Assembly: GCA_041739465.1 (NCBI GenBank)
Contig: JBGSNX010000090.1
Coordinates: forward strand, 1 to 50,524
Length of the DNA: 50,524 nt
Source of the DNA: BOKV01 sp041739465
Lineage (GTDB): Bacteria; Pseudomonadota; Alphaproteobacteria; Rhizobiales; Rhizobiaceae
Direction of reading: 5' to 3'
The notes under the pieces were generated by a model. It was not told where the DNA came from. It was given only the letters and a program-made list of their open reading frames with translations, and ran no database searches. The stretch's first letter is position 1; each line of letters starts with the position of its first letter. Positions 1 through 9,168 of the stretch are shown piece by piece. Position numbers and translations under genes: made by a program.

Positions 1-375
1 ATGCGGGTCATGGCGGTAGTCCTTTGGGTTAGCCGGTCCTCCCGGCTGGTTTGTCGCAAGAGCGTTTTGCCCTTGCCGATGATCAACAGATAGCCCACCC
101 GATCCGCGCTGGATGTGCATTCGCACACAGGGCGATGCACATGGCTAAACGCAGAGAGAATAGCAAAAATGACTTATTTTCACAGAAAAGCAGACGAATA
201 CTGTCTTTGAATTGTCATTTCCGGTTGCGCACGCACGCGACTCACACCAGCGTTTTGTGGTTCGCCGGCTTAATCACCGGCGAGGCGGAGGAGGAAGCGG
301 CGGTGCCGCAAGTGATTTCCCGCAAGGCGTAGCAGTCGCGTACCACCTGCAGACCATTTCGCAAGGAAAACCAAA
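1..375. other. Leader region upstream of the histone H1-like gene, no convincing complete gene
   Basis: This stretch holds no recognisable complete protein. Short open frames crossing it have no family resemblance. An ATG on the minus strand at 11, preceded at a good distance by AAAGGA, could start a gene that leaves the window to the left, but only three codons are visible. Two overlapping inverted repeats lie at 113-142: ATGTGCAT paired with ATGCACAT, and TGTGC paired with GCACA. A further GCCGG/CCGGC dyad lies near 264-281. The segment ends in the AAGGA ribosome-binding site of the next gene, so part of it is probably promoter and 5' leader. Confidence 0.4.
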
Positions 376-810
376 ATGGCGAAAGCAACAACACCGAAGG
401 CACCCGCTAAGGCGGCAGCCAAGCCGGCGGCGAAACCCGCAGCAAAACCAGCGGCGAAGACCACAGCCAAACCCGCAGCAAAGGCTCCGGCAAAGACAGC
501 AGTCAAGGCAGCCGCCAAACCGGCAGCAAAGACCGCCGCCAAGCCAGCCGTCAAAGCTGCTGCAAAACCGGCAGCCAAGCCTGCGGGAAAACCAGCTGCA
601 AAGGCCCCGGCCAAAACTGCAGCCAAGGCGCCTGCGAAAGCTGCGGCCAAGCCAGCGGCAAAGCCGGCTGCCAAGACTGCAGCAAAGCCAGCCGCAAAAA
701 CTGCAGCCAAGCCAGCTGCAAAGACAGCAGCAGCAAAGGCTCCAGCGGCCAAGACAACCGCAAAGCCGGCAGCAGCCAAGAAACCTGCGGCAAAGCCGAA
801 GGCGAAGTAA
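376..810 (+). CDS. Histone H1-like Ala/Lys/Pro repeat protein
   Basis: The 144-residue product is almost entirely Ala, Lys and Pro with a few Thr, Val and Gly, arranged as tandem AAKPAAK, APAKTAAK and similar units from residue 5 to the C-terminus. There is no hydrophobic segment or globular domain. This composition matches the C-terminal tail of eukaryotic histone H1 and bacterial H1-like proteins, which bind DNA or RNA electrostatically. A nucleoid-associated or condensation role is inferred from that. AAGGA stands eight bases before the ATG, and a strong terminator follows at 893-927, so it is probably a single-gene transcript. The repetitive DNA makes length variation between strains likely. 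The family call is firm in character, but the function is unproved. Confidence 0.85.
   Translation: MAKATTPKAPAKAAAKPAAKPAAKPAAKTTAKPAAKAPAKTAVKAAAKPAAKTAAKPAVKAAAKPAAKPAGKPAAKAPAKTAAKAPAKAAAKPAAKPAAKTAAKPAAKTAAKPAAKTAAAKAPAAKTTAKPAAAKKPAAKPKAK
376..810 (+). repeat. Degenerate tandem repeat encoding (A)AKPAAK units
   Basis: The whole coding region is built from degenerate units of about 12 to 24 bases of the type GCAGCCAAGCC, GCAAAACCGGC and GCGAAGAC. They differ mainly at third codon positions. The reading frame is kept throughout, so expansion or contraction would occur by whole codons. The opposite strand gives a long Ala/Leu/Phe-rich open frame purely as a by-product of this composition. 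Confidence 0.7.
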
Positions 811-892
811 TCTTCCTTTTCAGGCATTGCGCCAATTGGCATTGCCTGGGACGGGAATTGCCCCAAAGCCTTCTGGCGCACCAGATCGGGCA

Positions 893-927
893 CAGGCGGA
901 TGTCGATGACAGCCGCCTGCCCTTTTT
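893..927 (+). terminator. Rho-independent terminator of the H1-like gene
   Basis: CAGGCGG at 893-899 pairs with CCGCCTG at 913-919. Inside it, TGTC at 901-904 pairs with GACA at 908-911 around a GAT loop, leaving one A/G mismatch. The 11-pair stem is followed by CCC and five T at 923-927. It lies 83 bases past the stop codon of the H1-like gene and before the convergent TfoX-like gene. Confidence 0.75.
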
Positions 928-944
928 GATTGCTGTAGCAATGA

Positions 945-1334
945 CTAGTCCGGGCGGTAGGCTGCCCCGGTAAATTTGCGCTGGCTGACCGGCTTTCGAC
1001 TATCTGCCCGCATGGCAGCTTCAAATGCCCCTTGCGCCCAGAGCCTGAATTCATCGGGCTCGTCAAACAGGCGTTCGGGCATGTACCAATAGCCCATCGA
1101 TGCTTGTCCGCCGCCCCTGTGCGGATAGGTCCACTCGCTCATGCCCTCGGCGCGAAAAGCGGGTATTGTCTCCATGTCGGCCTTCAGTGCGATCCGCCCG
1201 TCGTCGAGCGAGAGCGCATACATCAGGCCATCGCGGAATACGCCGGCGCCGCCAAACATGCGCCGCACCGAACTGCCGGACAGGGCTGAAAACAGGTCCT
1301 CCAGATGCAGCGCAGCTTCCTTTGATATTCCCAT
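945..1334 (-). CDS. TfoX N-terminal domain protein
   Basis: The 129-residue protein matches the TfoX/Sxy N-terminal domain: an initial helix, then the family signature around VRRMFGGAGVFRDGLMYAL at about residues 23-41, then a GRIALKAD strand and a WTYPHRGG-like turn. In gamma-proteobacteria the full-length protein regulates competence. Stand-alone N-terminal domains such as this one are common in rhizobia and have no proven function. It lies 80 bases downstream of yjbR on the same strand and could be read from the end of the suf transcript. The ATG at 1334 gives the normal family length. Confidence 0.85.
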   Translation of the reverse strand: MGISKEAALHLEDLFSALSGSSVRRMFGGAGVFRDGLMYALSLDDGRIALKADMETIPAFRAEGMSEWTYPHRGGGQASMGYWYMPERLFDEPDEFRLWAQGAFEAAMRADSRKPVSQRKFTGAAYRPD

Positions 1335-1414
1335 CCGCGCGCTACCCCAAAATAAGCTGGCCCGATTTCGTTCCTAGTTTGTTCTTGTTCGCACAAGGAA
1401 GTCAAGCCCGGTTT

Positions 1415-1780
1415 TCAGGGCAATGGAAGCGAATCGTCGAAAGCCTTGAGCACCCGCTTGGGTGCCATGGCGCGCCAGCTGCGCAGCAACATGCCCTTGG
1501 CCCAGTCGCGATCGACCAGATGCGGTCTCACCAGCACCATGGGGCTGTTGCGGTAATGGGGGGTGAAGAAAAATTGCTGTGGATCGGCTTCGCACAGCAT
1601 GTCGCGTTCTTCAAATGGCAGTTTGAAAACCGGGGCGTCTTCGGTGGGGCTCCACCATGCCCACATCTTGCCATGGGCCTTCAGGTTTGGGTGACCCCAG
1701 GAAATCTCTTCGGTGACGTGAGGAAGACCGAGCGATAGTGCCAGTTCGCGATGTTGCGGCCAGTCGTAAACCGCACCCAT
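1415..1780 (-). CDS. MmcQ/YjbR family protein
   Basis: The 121-residue product starts MGAVYDWPQHRELALSLG and carries the YjbR signature of a TEEISWGHPNLKAHGKMWAWW stretch near residues 24-44 and a central PHYRNSPMVLVRP segment. The fold resembles a CyaY-like or double-wing domain, and the family is often labelled DNA-binding without much proof. The open frame extends further upstream, but that part overlaps sufA. The ATG at 1780 lies one base after the sufA stop and gives the standard family length. This spacing implies cotranscription and translational coupling with the suf operon. A link to Fe-S or iron metabolism is only inferred from position. Confidence 0.85.
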   Translation of the reverse strand: MGAVYDWPQHRELALSLGLPHVTEEISWGHPNLKAHGKMWAWWSPTEDAPVFKLPFEERDMLCEADPQQFFFTPHYRNSPMVLVRPHLVDRDWAKGMLLRSWRAMAPKRVLKAFDDSLPLP

Positions 1781-1781
1781 T

Positions 1782-2171
1782 TCACACGGCCGGGCCGGAG
1801 CGTGATTGCAGCATTTCAGGCGACATTTGTGCCGGGGCCAGTTCAACGCTTTCCCCGCAACCGCATGCCGATTTCTGGTTCGGGTTGTTGAACACAAAAC
1901 CGCTGCGCAGCTGCGTGACTTCGTAGTCGAGCTCGGTTCCAAGCAGGAACAATACAGCTGCCGGCGTTACGAAAACAGCGCCACCCGGCGTTTCGATCCG
2001 GTCTTCGCCCGGCTTGGTCTCCGTTGCGATTTCGACCGTGTATTCCATGCCGGCACAGCCGCCATTCTTGACGCCGAGGCGAATGCCTGCCGCCTGCGGG
2101 CTGCGCTCCAGAATTTCTGCAACACGCCCAGCTGCCGCTGCAGTAACCGTCATGATGTCAAATCTGGCCAT
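1782..2171 (-). CDS. sufA: SufA/IscA/ErpA-type Fe-S cluster carrier
   Basis: An A-type carrier of 129 residues. The three invariant cysteines are present: C39 in NGGCAGM, and C103 and C105 in the C-terminal SACGCGES motif. These ligate an Fe-S cluster for transfer to apoproteins. GGAG stands five bases before the ATG at 2171, supporting the MARFD start. A tail of about 21 residues follows the CGCG motif, slightly longer than in E. coli SufA. It is the last recognised suf gene of the operon, about 55 bases after sufT, and is followed one base later by yjbR. It could equally be named erpA- or iscA-like, but position in the operon favours sufA. Confidence 0.92.
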   Translation of the reverse strand: MARFDIMTVTAAAAGRVAEILERSPQAAGIRLGVKNGGCAGMEYTVEIATETKPGEDRIETPGGAVFVTPAAVLFLLGTELDYEVTQLRSGFVFNNPNQKSACGCGESVELAPAQMSPEMLQSRSGPAV

Positions 2172-2225
2172 GATTACTCCTGCTGTTCAAATGAGGCTTG
2201 CCGGACAGATGGGCATTGCACGCCA

Positions 2226-2642
2226 TCAATACCAGCCTACGGCAATTTGCGCTTCTTCCGACATGCGGTTGTGGCTCCATGGCGGGTCGAATGTCATGGC
2301 GACCTCCACATCCATCACCCCTTCAACGGAGCCGACGGCGTTTTGCACCCAGCCGGGCATTTCACCCGCAACCGGGCACCCGGGCGCTGTCAGCGTCATC
2401 TCGATCTTGACTGTGCGATCGTCTTCGATGTCGATCCGGTAAATGAGACCCAGCTCGTAAATGTCGGACGGGATTTCCGGATCGTAGACAGTTTTCAACG
2501 CGGCAATGATGTCTGTTGTCAGCCGCTCAAGTTCAGCGGGCGGCAGGGCCGACGCCGTGTTGGTGTTGAGCGCAGGCGTGTTTGGCCCGGCGTCCAGCAT
2601 GGGTGAGAGTGTAGCGTCGCTCATGGCCGGTTTCTCCGTCAT
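2226..2642 (-). CDS. sufT: SUF system MIP18/DUF59 protein SufT
   Basis: The 138-residue protein has the DUF59 (MIP18) domain from about residue 38 to the end, with DPEIP at 54-58, YELGLIY at 62-68, the LTAPGCP motif containing C89, and FDPPW near 119-122. In other bacteria SufT helps mature Fe-S proteins under high demand, and the conserved Cys is important. The first 35 residues are Ala/Thr/Pro-rich and probably disordered. Its ATG overlaps the sufS stop by four bases (ATGA), so translation is coupled to the desulfurase. Confidence 0.92.
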   Translation of the reverse strand: MTEKPAMSDATLSPMLDAGPNTPALNTNTASALPPAELERLTTDIIAALKTVYDPEIPSDIYELGLIYRIDIEDDRTVKIEMTLTAPGCPVAGEMPGWVQNAVGSVEGVMDVEVAMTFDPPWSHNRMSEEAQIAVGWY

Positions 2643-3874
2643 GCGAAAAAGCTCCGTGCTTTTTCAAGTGCCTGTGCCAGAACATCGATCTCGGCGCGGG
2701 TATTATACATCGCAAACGACGCGCGGCATGTCGAGGTCACGCCAAACCGCGCCATCAATGGCTGTGCGCAATGGGTGCCTGCCCGCACCGCAACACCGGA
2801 ACGGTCAATCACCATCGAAACATCATGGGCATGAATGTCGCCGAGCGCAAATGACAGGATCGCGCCCTTGCCTTTTGCCGTGCCGATGATGCGCAACTGG
2901 TTGATGCGTGAAAGCTTGTCGGTGGCATAGCGGATCAAGTCGGCCTCATGCGCCGCCACATCCGCGTGTGCAAAGCTGGTCACGTAGTCGATAGCTGCGC
3001 CAAGCCCGATCGCCTCGATGATCGGCGGGGTTCCCGCTTCAAAACGATGTGGCGGATCGGCGTAGGTGACGCCCTCTTCCAGCACATCGAGAATCATTTC
3101 GCCGCCGCCCTCAAACGGGCGCATGGCTTTGAGCAGCTCATACCGCCCCCAAAGCACACCGATGCCGGTCGGGCCGTACAGCTTGTGGCCGGTGAAGGAA
3201 TAAAAATCGGCACCCAGTGCCTGCACATCCACGGGCAGATGAACTGCGCCCTGGCTGCCATCAACGCTGACAAGTGCGCCGTGGGCATGGGCCATGCGGC
3301 TGATCTCGGCAATCGGCACCACGGTTCCCAGCACGTTTGACATGTGGGTTATAGCAACCAGCCTGGTGCGAGGCCCCAAAGCTGCCTCGAATCTTCCAAG
3401 GTCGAGCGAGCCGTCATCTTCAACCGGAACCCAGACCAGCTTGACGCCCATCCGCTCGCGCAGGAAATGCCAGGGAACAATGTTGGAATGGTGCTCCATC
3501 TGGGAGAGCACGATTTCATCGCCCGCCTTCAGGTTTGCCATGGCCCAGCCATAGGCAACGGTGTTTAGCGCCTGGGTCGCGCCCTTGGTGAAAACCACCT
3601 CTTCAACCCGCGGCGCATTGATGAAAGCGCGAACTTTTTCACGCGCCTTTTCAAAGGCATCGGTGGCAGCGTTGGACAGAAAATGCAGGCCGCGATGGAC
3701 ATTGGCGTATTCATTTTCCATCACGTAAGTCATGGCATCAATTACGGCACGCGGCTTCTGCGCCGATGCGCCATTGTCAAGATACACCAGCGGCTTGCCA
3801 TGCACCTGCCGGGCCTGGATCGGGAAATCCGCCCGCACAGCTTCAACGTCGAACTTGCGCAGCGTGTCAGCCAT
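2639..3874 (-). CDS. sufS: SufS group II cysteine desulfurase
   Basis: A fold-type I PLP enzyme of 411 residues that removes sulfur from L-cysteine for Fe-S assembly. K231 in TGHKLYGP is the PLP Schiff-base lysine. H128-H129 in MEHHSN and D205/Q208 in SVDGSQG are cofactor contacts. C369 in the RAGTHCAQP motif is the persulfide-forming cysteine on the short SufS-type loop. The length fits the SufS family (about 406-414). The gene overlaps the end of sufD by eight bases and the start of sufT by four, consistent with strong coupling. No separate SufE or SufU gene is visible in the window. Confidence 0.96.
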   Translation of the reverse strand: MADTLRKFDVEAVRADFPIQARQVHGKPLVYLDNGASAQKPRAVIDAMTYVMENEYANVHRGLHFLSNAATDAFEKAREKVRAFINAPRVEEVVFTKGATQALNTVAYGWAMANLKAGDEIVLSQMEHHSNIVPWHFLRERMGVKLVWVPVEDDGSLDLGRFEAALGPRTRLVAITHMSNVLGTVVPIAEISRMAHAHGALVSVDGSQGAVHLPVDVQALGADFYSFTGHKLYGPTGIGVLWGRYELLKAMRPFEGGGEMILDVLEEGVTYADPPHRFEAGTPPIIEAIGLGAAIDYVTSFAHADVAAHEADLIRYATDKLSRINQLRIIGTAKGKGAILSFALGDIHAHDVSMVIDRSGVAVRAGTHCAQPLMARFGVTSTCRASFAMYNTRAEIDVLAQALEKARSFFA

Positions 3875-5129
3875 GCTTCACCAGCCAGTCTTCGATGCGG
3901 CTGTTGAATGCCAATTTTTCTGCCTCGTCTTCAACAGCATCGAACACTTCTTCAACAAAGGCCTGGACCAGCATGGAACGCGCCAGCTTTGGCGGGATGC
4001 CCCGTGCGCGCAGGTAAAACAGATGTTCGTCGCGTATGTCGGTAACGGTTGCGCCATGGCCGCAGGCGACATCGTCGGCAAAGATTTCCAGTTCCGGCTT
4101 GGTTGAAAACTCGGCTTCGTCAGACAAAAGCAGCGTGTTGCAGGCCATTTTGGCATCGGTTTTCTGGGCAATTTGCGCCACCCGTATCTGGCCTTGGAAA
4201 ACGCCCCTGCCCTCGCTGGTAACGACATTGCGGAACAGTTCCTGGGCGCTGACGCCCGGTGCCTCGTGCAGAAGTGCTGTCGTCACATCCACATGGGAGG
4301 TGCCGCCAATCAGATTCACGCCGTTGATGGCGATCTGCGAGCCTTCGCCCCGCGCTGAAATGTTGATCTCACGGCGAACCAGTGATCCGCCGCAATTTAT
4401 CGAAAGGATCGACAGCTTGGCCTTTGCACCCAGTTTGATGTTCAACTGTGACAGGTGCGTGGCTTCGTTGCCCTCTTCCTGGAATATCAGCCACCGAACA
4501 TCTGCACCGTCGGCAATTTCAAGATTGGTCATGGTGACCGAAAGTGATGCAATGGCGTCGCTGCCAGAATGGTGTTCGAGGAAGGTGGCACTGGCCCCTT
4601 CCCCGACGCTGACATGGTGGCGCAGCGAAACGGTATTGGCGCCTGTAATGCTGTGGCCAATCTCCAGCGGGGCGGCAAGTGCGCCAGCTTCAACCTTGAT
4701 TGCAATGCCTGAAATTGCGGTAAGCGCGGCCAGTGCGCCAATCGCGTCAGCCGGTCCGCTCATTGGCGAGGCCGGGACGCTGTGCACCACTGTCACACCG
4801 GCGGACAGGTTTGCCGGCACATGGCGCTTGCCATCCACAAACGAAACACGCGAGCCAGCAACTACGGGCTTTTCCTGATGTCTTGATTCACCTAGGTGCG
4901 AAACTGATTCAAGTTGCTGCAGAACTGATTCTGCAAGCGGCGGGAAAGCTTTGATCTTGTTACGCAAATCCGTGTAGTGCCATGCTTCGACACGGCGGGT
5001 CGGAAGGCCATTGTCGCGCAGCGAAGCGAAAGCTCCATGCTTTTCGTTGCTTTGCGCAAAGCGCTCGGAAGCTTCCAGGATTGCTTCTTCCGCTGCGGTC
5101 AGGGTTTCAACCAACTTGAGCATTGCCAT
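3867..5129 (-). CDS. sufD: SufD Fe-S assembly scaffold subunit
   Basis: The 420-residue protein has the SufBD beta-helix core and the C-terminal SufB/D signature: ACGHGATVTDIRDEHLFYLRAR with the conserved His, then PPKLARSMLVQAFVEEV. SufD forms the SufBC2D complex that builds clusters using SufC ATP hydrolysis. The N-terminal helical region (residues 1-60) carries the RRVEAWHYTDLRNKI segment typical of SufD. AAGGA precedes the ATG at 5129, and a second ATG six bases later is possible. It follows sufC by 23 bases and overlaps sufS by eight. Confidence 0.95.
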   Translation of the reverse strand: MAMLKLVETLTAAEEAILEASERFAQSNEKHGAFASLRDNGLPTRRVEAWHYTDLRNKIKAFPPLAESVLQQLESVSHLGESRHQEKPVVAGSRVSFVDGKRHVPANLSAGVTVVHSVPASPMSGPADAIGALAALTAISGIAIKVEAGALAAPLEIGHSITGANTVSLRHHVSVGEGASATFLEHHSGSDAIASLSVTMTNLEIADGADVRWLIFQEEGNEATHLSQLNIKLGAKAKLSILSINCGGSLVRREINISARGEGSQIAINGVNLIGGTSHVDVTTALLHEAPGVSAQELFRNVVTSEGRGVFQGQIRVAQIAQKTDAKMACNTLLLSDEAEFSTKPELEIFADDVACGHGATVTDIRDEHLFYLRARGIPPKLARSMLVQAFVEEVFDAVEDEAEKLAFNSRIEDWLVKHG

Positions 5130-5152
5130 CGGTTCCTTGCCTGTTCCCCAAC

Positions 5153-5908
5153 TTATGCCGCATCGGCGATGATGTCGGCATAGCCATTGGCTTCAAGGTG
5201 CATGGCCAGTTCCGGGCCACCGGATTGGATGATGCGCCCCTTGTAGAGCACGTGCACACTGTCGGGCACGATGTGCTCCAGCAGGCGCTGGTAATGTGTG
5301 ATGACGATGAACGAGCGGTCGGCACCGCGCAGCGCGTTGACGCCATCGGAAACGACTTTCAAGGCGTCGATGTCGAGGCCGGAATCGGTCTCGTCCATGA
5401 TGCACAGCTTCGGCTCAAGCAGAGCCATCTGCAGAATTTCGGCGCGCTTCTTTTCGCCGCCGGAAAACCCGACATTGAGCGGGCGCTTGAGCATGTCCAT
5501 GGAAATGCCAAGGCGGGCGGATGCTTCCTTGACCTTGCGGATGAAGTCGGGTGTTGAATATTCGGTTTCGCCGCGCGCCTTGCGTTGCGAATTCATCGCG
5601 GCCTTCAGGAAGTTCATTGTGGCAACACCGGGGATTTCCACCGGATACTGGAAAGCAAGGAAAACACCGGTCGCTGCGCGCTCGTCGGCTTCCATTTCAA
5701 GAATGTTGATGCCGTTGAACAGCACTTCCCCACTGGTGACTTCATACCCATCGCGGCCGGCCAACGCATAAGACAGCGTTGATTTGCCGGAGCCGTTCGG
5801 CCCCATGATGGCGGCGACTTCGCCCGACTTTACAGTCAGATTGAGGCCGCGGATGATTTCCGTGCCTTCCGCCTCGATGCGGACGTGGAGATCTTTGATT
5901 TCAAGCAT
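5153..5908 (-). CDS. sufC: SufC ABC-type ATPase
   Basis: A 251-residue cytosolic ABC ATPase with Walker A GPNGSGKST at 36-44, Q-loop FQYPVEIPG near 87-95, signature FSGGEKKR at 148-155, Walker B LCIMDETDSGLD at 168-179, and the H-loop His at about 205. The ETDSGLD form is typical of SufC rather than transporter ATPases, and no membrane partner is nearby. It powers conformational change in the SufB-SufD scaffold. It lies 41 bases after the small ORF and 23 bases before sufD. Confidence 0.97.
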   Translation of the reverse strand: MLEIKDLHVRIEAEGTEIIRGLNLTVKSGEVAAIMGPNGSGKSTLSYALAGRDGYEVTSGEVLFNGINILEMEADERAATGVFLAFQYPVEIPGVATMNFLKAAMNSQRKARGETEYSTPDFIRKVKEASARLGISMDMLKRPLNVGFSGGEKKRAEILQMALLEPKLCIMDETDSGLDIDALKVVSDGVNALRGADRSFIVITHYQRLLEHIVPDSVHVLYKGRIIQSGGPELAMHLEANGYADIIADAA

Positions 5909-5949
5909 GGTCTTTTTCTCTGAGTGTCCTGGTTAGGCTGCGCGTTGGC

Positions 5950-6158
5950 TCAAGCTTTTGCCTTGGCCTTGGCTTTTGACTGGCTCAGCCTGAGTTTAAG
6001 CGTTGCCAGTTGCCGGTTGAGCGCCAGCAATTTGGCGGAACTGCCAGATGGCATTGCCTTGCCCGGAAGTCTTGACTGTTTGGGTTGAGCCGAAGCTATT
6101 TCGCCCATCAAGCGGTTCAATTCGGCCTCAAGGGCCTCAACTTCGTTTGCTTCAGTCA

Positions 6159-6159
<1 letters not shown>
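5950..6159 (-). CDS. Small coiled-coil hypothetical protein inside the suf operon
   Basis: A 69-residue protein, MTEANEVEALEAELNRLMGE at the start, with two heptad-like helical stretches (about residues 4-23 and 42-58) separated by a Pro/Ser linker and ending in a Lys/Ala-rich tail. The ATG shares one base with the sufB stop (TGATG), which argues for translational coupling. A TTG three bases upstream is a less likely start. No family was recognised. Placement between sufB and sufC suggests an accessory role in, or regulation of, the SufBCD scaffold. That is inference only. Confidence 0.7.
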
Positions 6160-7697
<1,538 letters not shown>

Positions 7698-7750
7698 TGT
7701 GTTTCTCCACTTCCTGCAGGTTCAAGGCCCGCCGATTGGTCTCACACCTG

Positions 7751-8935
7751 TCAGGCGGCGTGAGGCTTTTGTGCCATTCGCCTGACTATGGCTTCCCACG
7801 CGGTCAAGTACCGCGAAACTTCTACAGAACCCGTATCGCTACCGAAACTGATACGCAAGGCGCAAGCGGCCAGATCATCACTCACCGACATCGCCTGAAG
7901 CACATGCGACTTCTTCACTTTGCCCGATGAACAGGCGGAACCTGAAGAAACTGCAATGCCGGCAAGATCCAGCGAGATCAGCGCCGTCTCTGCCTTGATG
8001 CCTGAGACAGCAAAGCAAACGGTGTTGGCAAGGCGCAATGCAGTTGTGCCGAACACGACAGGTGGCGCAACGCCTTGAGCCTTGGATATGGTGCGCAGAC
8101 CACCTTCAAGCAAGTCCCTTGCTTCAAGAGCGCTGCCCCATTCAGTAACTTTCGGCATGGCTGCAACTGCTGCGCCAAAGCCCGCAATGGCAATCGTGTT
8201 TTCTGTCCCGGCGCGGTGATGGTTTTCCTGCCCGCCGCCAGCAATCAATGAAAACGGAACCAATCCGGCATTGCCAAGGACAATTGCACCTATGCCCTTT
8301 GGGCCGCCTGCCTTGTGAGCAGAAAGAAAGACAAAATCTGCGCCAAGCATCGCCGGTGAAACATCAATCCGCCCAAGCCCCTGCACGGCGTCAACGACCA
8401 GAATGCCGCCATGCGAGTGAACCATCTCACTTGCAGCAGCAACCGGCTGGATGACGCCCGTTTCGTTGTTGGCCAGCATCAGGGCCACCATTGGCGCCCC
8501 AACTGAATGATCATGGGCGGCAAGCTGGGCAGCCAATGCATCGAGATCAACTTCGCCGTTCGCGGTGGCCGGGACCCGTGACACGTCAGAAGCAGCAAAC
8601 CTGCCGCCAGCCAGCACGCAGGGATGTTCCATCGCACTGACATAGAGATGGCCACAGGAAATTCCGCCCGTGCCTTTGCGCAAGTTTGGTGAGAGGACAG
8701 TAGCGGCCGCTTCGCTTGCCCCGGAAGTGAACACCACCTGTTTGGGGTCAACGCCCGCGCAATTGGCAATTGCGGACCGCGAAGCCTCGATCACGCTGCG
8801 CTGCTTGCGCCCTTCGGCATGCACAGAAGAAGGATTGCCGCAAAACTCCATGGCAGACAGCATCGCCTCGCGCGCCGCGGCATTCAAAGGCGCAGAGGCG
8901 TTGTAGTCGAAATAAAGCCGGTCAGCCGATGCCAT
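7751..8935 (-). CDS. NifS/IscS-type cysteine desulfurase (class V aminotransferase)
   Basis: A 394-residue fold-type I PLP enzyme of the IscS/NifS branch, distinct from the SufS later in the operon. The PLP lysine is in SAHKAGGPKG (about K208), the His of MEHPC stacks on PLP, and the active cysteine is in SSGSACSSGK (about C335), followed by a longer mobile loop typical of group I enzymes. It begins the suf operon, as in many rhizobia. An upstream in-frame TTG at 8947 exists, but the ATG at 8935 gives MASADRLYFDYNA, the usual N-terminus. An Irr-type palindrome lies about 155 bases upstream. No Rrf2-type regulator gene precedes it. Confidence 0.92.
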   Translation of the reverse strand: MASADRLYFDYNASAPLNAAAREAMLSAMEFCGNPSSVHAEGRKQRSVIEASRSAIANCAGVDPKQVVFTSGASEAAATVLSPNLRKGTGGISCGHLYVSAMEHPCVLAGGRFAASDVSRVPATANGEVDLDALAAQLAAHDHSVGAPMVALMLANNETGVIQPVAAASEMVHSHGGILVVDAVQGLGRIDVSPAMLGADFVFLSAHKAGGPKGIGAIVLGNAGLVPFSLIAGGGQENHHRAGTENTIAIAGFGAAVAAMPKVTEWGSALEARDLLEGGLRTISKAQGVAPPVVFGTTALRLANTVCFAVSGIKAETALISLDLAGIAVSSGSACSSGKVKKSHVLQAMSVSDDLAACALRISFGSDTGSVEVSRYLTAWEAIVRRMAQKPHAA

Positions 8936-9090
8936 AGTTTTGTTCAACCCCTGGCCTTCGAAACAGCAATCATCACACTCATCCCGATGTTATGCGCAAT
9001 TTTCTTGAAATCGCACCTGCCGATTGTCTATCTAGGCGCTCGCACATGCGGTTGCCAGCGGTGGACAGCTGTCTGTGGATGACAAACCAG

Positions 9091-9107
9091 TTTAGAACCC
9101 TTCCAAA
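9091..9107. promoter_or_regulatory. Candidate Irr-binding iron control element (ICE)
   Basis: The 17-base site reads TTTAGAA-CCC-TTCCAAA. The published ICE consensus bound by Irr in rhizobia and Bradyrhizobium is TTTAGAANNNTTCTAAA, so only one position differs. The dyad extends outward to 9087-9111 with CCAG and CTGG, giving ten paired bases per side with one mismatch. It sits between the suf operon (start 8935, minus) and the alpha/beta hydrolase gene (start 9169, plus). Irr control of suf genes is established in rhizobia. Binding here is inferred from sequence. Confidence 0.75.
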
Positions 9108-9119
9108 CTGGAAAGCAAG
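9091..9119 (-). promoter_or_regulatory. Possible suf operon promoter overlapping the ICE
   Basis: On the minus strand CTTGCT (9119-9114) is followed after 17 bases by TCTAAA (9096-9091), a moderate match to the alphaproteobacterial vegetative pattern CTTGAC-N17-CTATAT. The ICE dyad covers the -10 and most of the spacer, the expected place for repression. Transcription would begin about 145 bases before the first suf codon. The -10 match is weak, so this is tentative. Confidence 0.35.
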
Positions 9120-9168
9120 GGCTCCCCGCCCTCGCGATGCATCAGGCATTGCGCACCAGGAGAATTTG

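Noticed and set aside
270..941. 223-codon minus-strand frame rich in Ala, Phe, Gly and Leu
   Set aside because: It is the exact antisense of the Ala/Lys/Pro repeats; its periodic composition follows from the repeat and it has no independent ribosome-binding site or family match.
212..973. 253-codon plus-strand frame rich in Arg, Gln and Pro over the H1-like gene
   Set aside because: This is the repeat read in another frame. The H1-like frame has the AAGGA site and a fitting terminator.
1382..1400. Small TTCTTGT/ACAAGGAA hairpin after yjbR
   Set aside because: The stem is short and bulged, with no T-run in the direction of the suf operon; not called a terminator.
1782..1942. Upstream extension of the yjbR frame
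   Set aside because: It would overlap sufA almost to mid-gene and has no similarity to the YjbR family; the ATG at 1780 is the proper start.
4036..4878. 280-codon plus-strand frame
   Set aside because: It is antisense to sufD, which is firmly identified; no recognisable motif.
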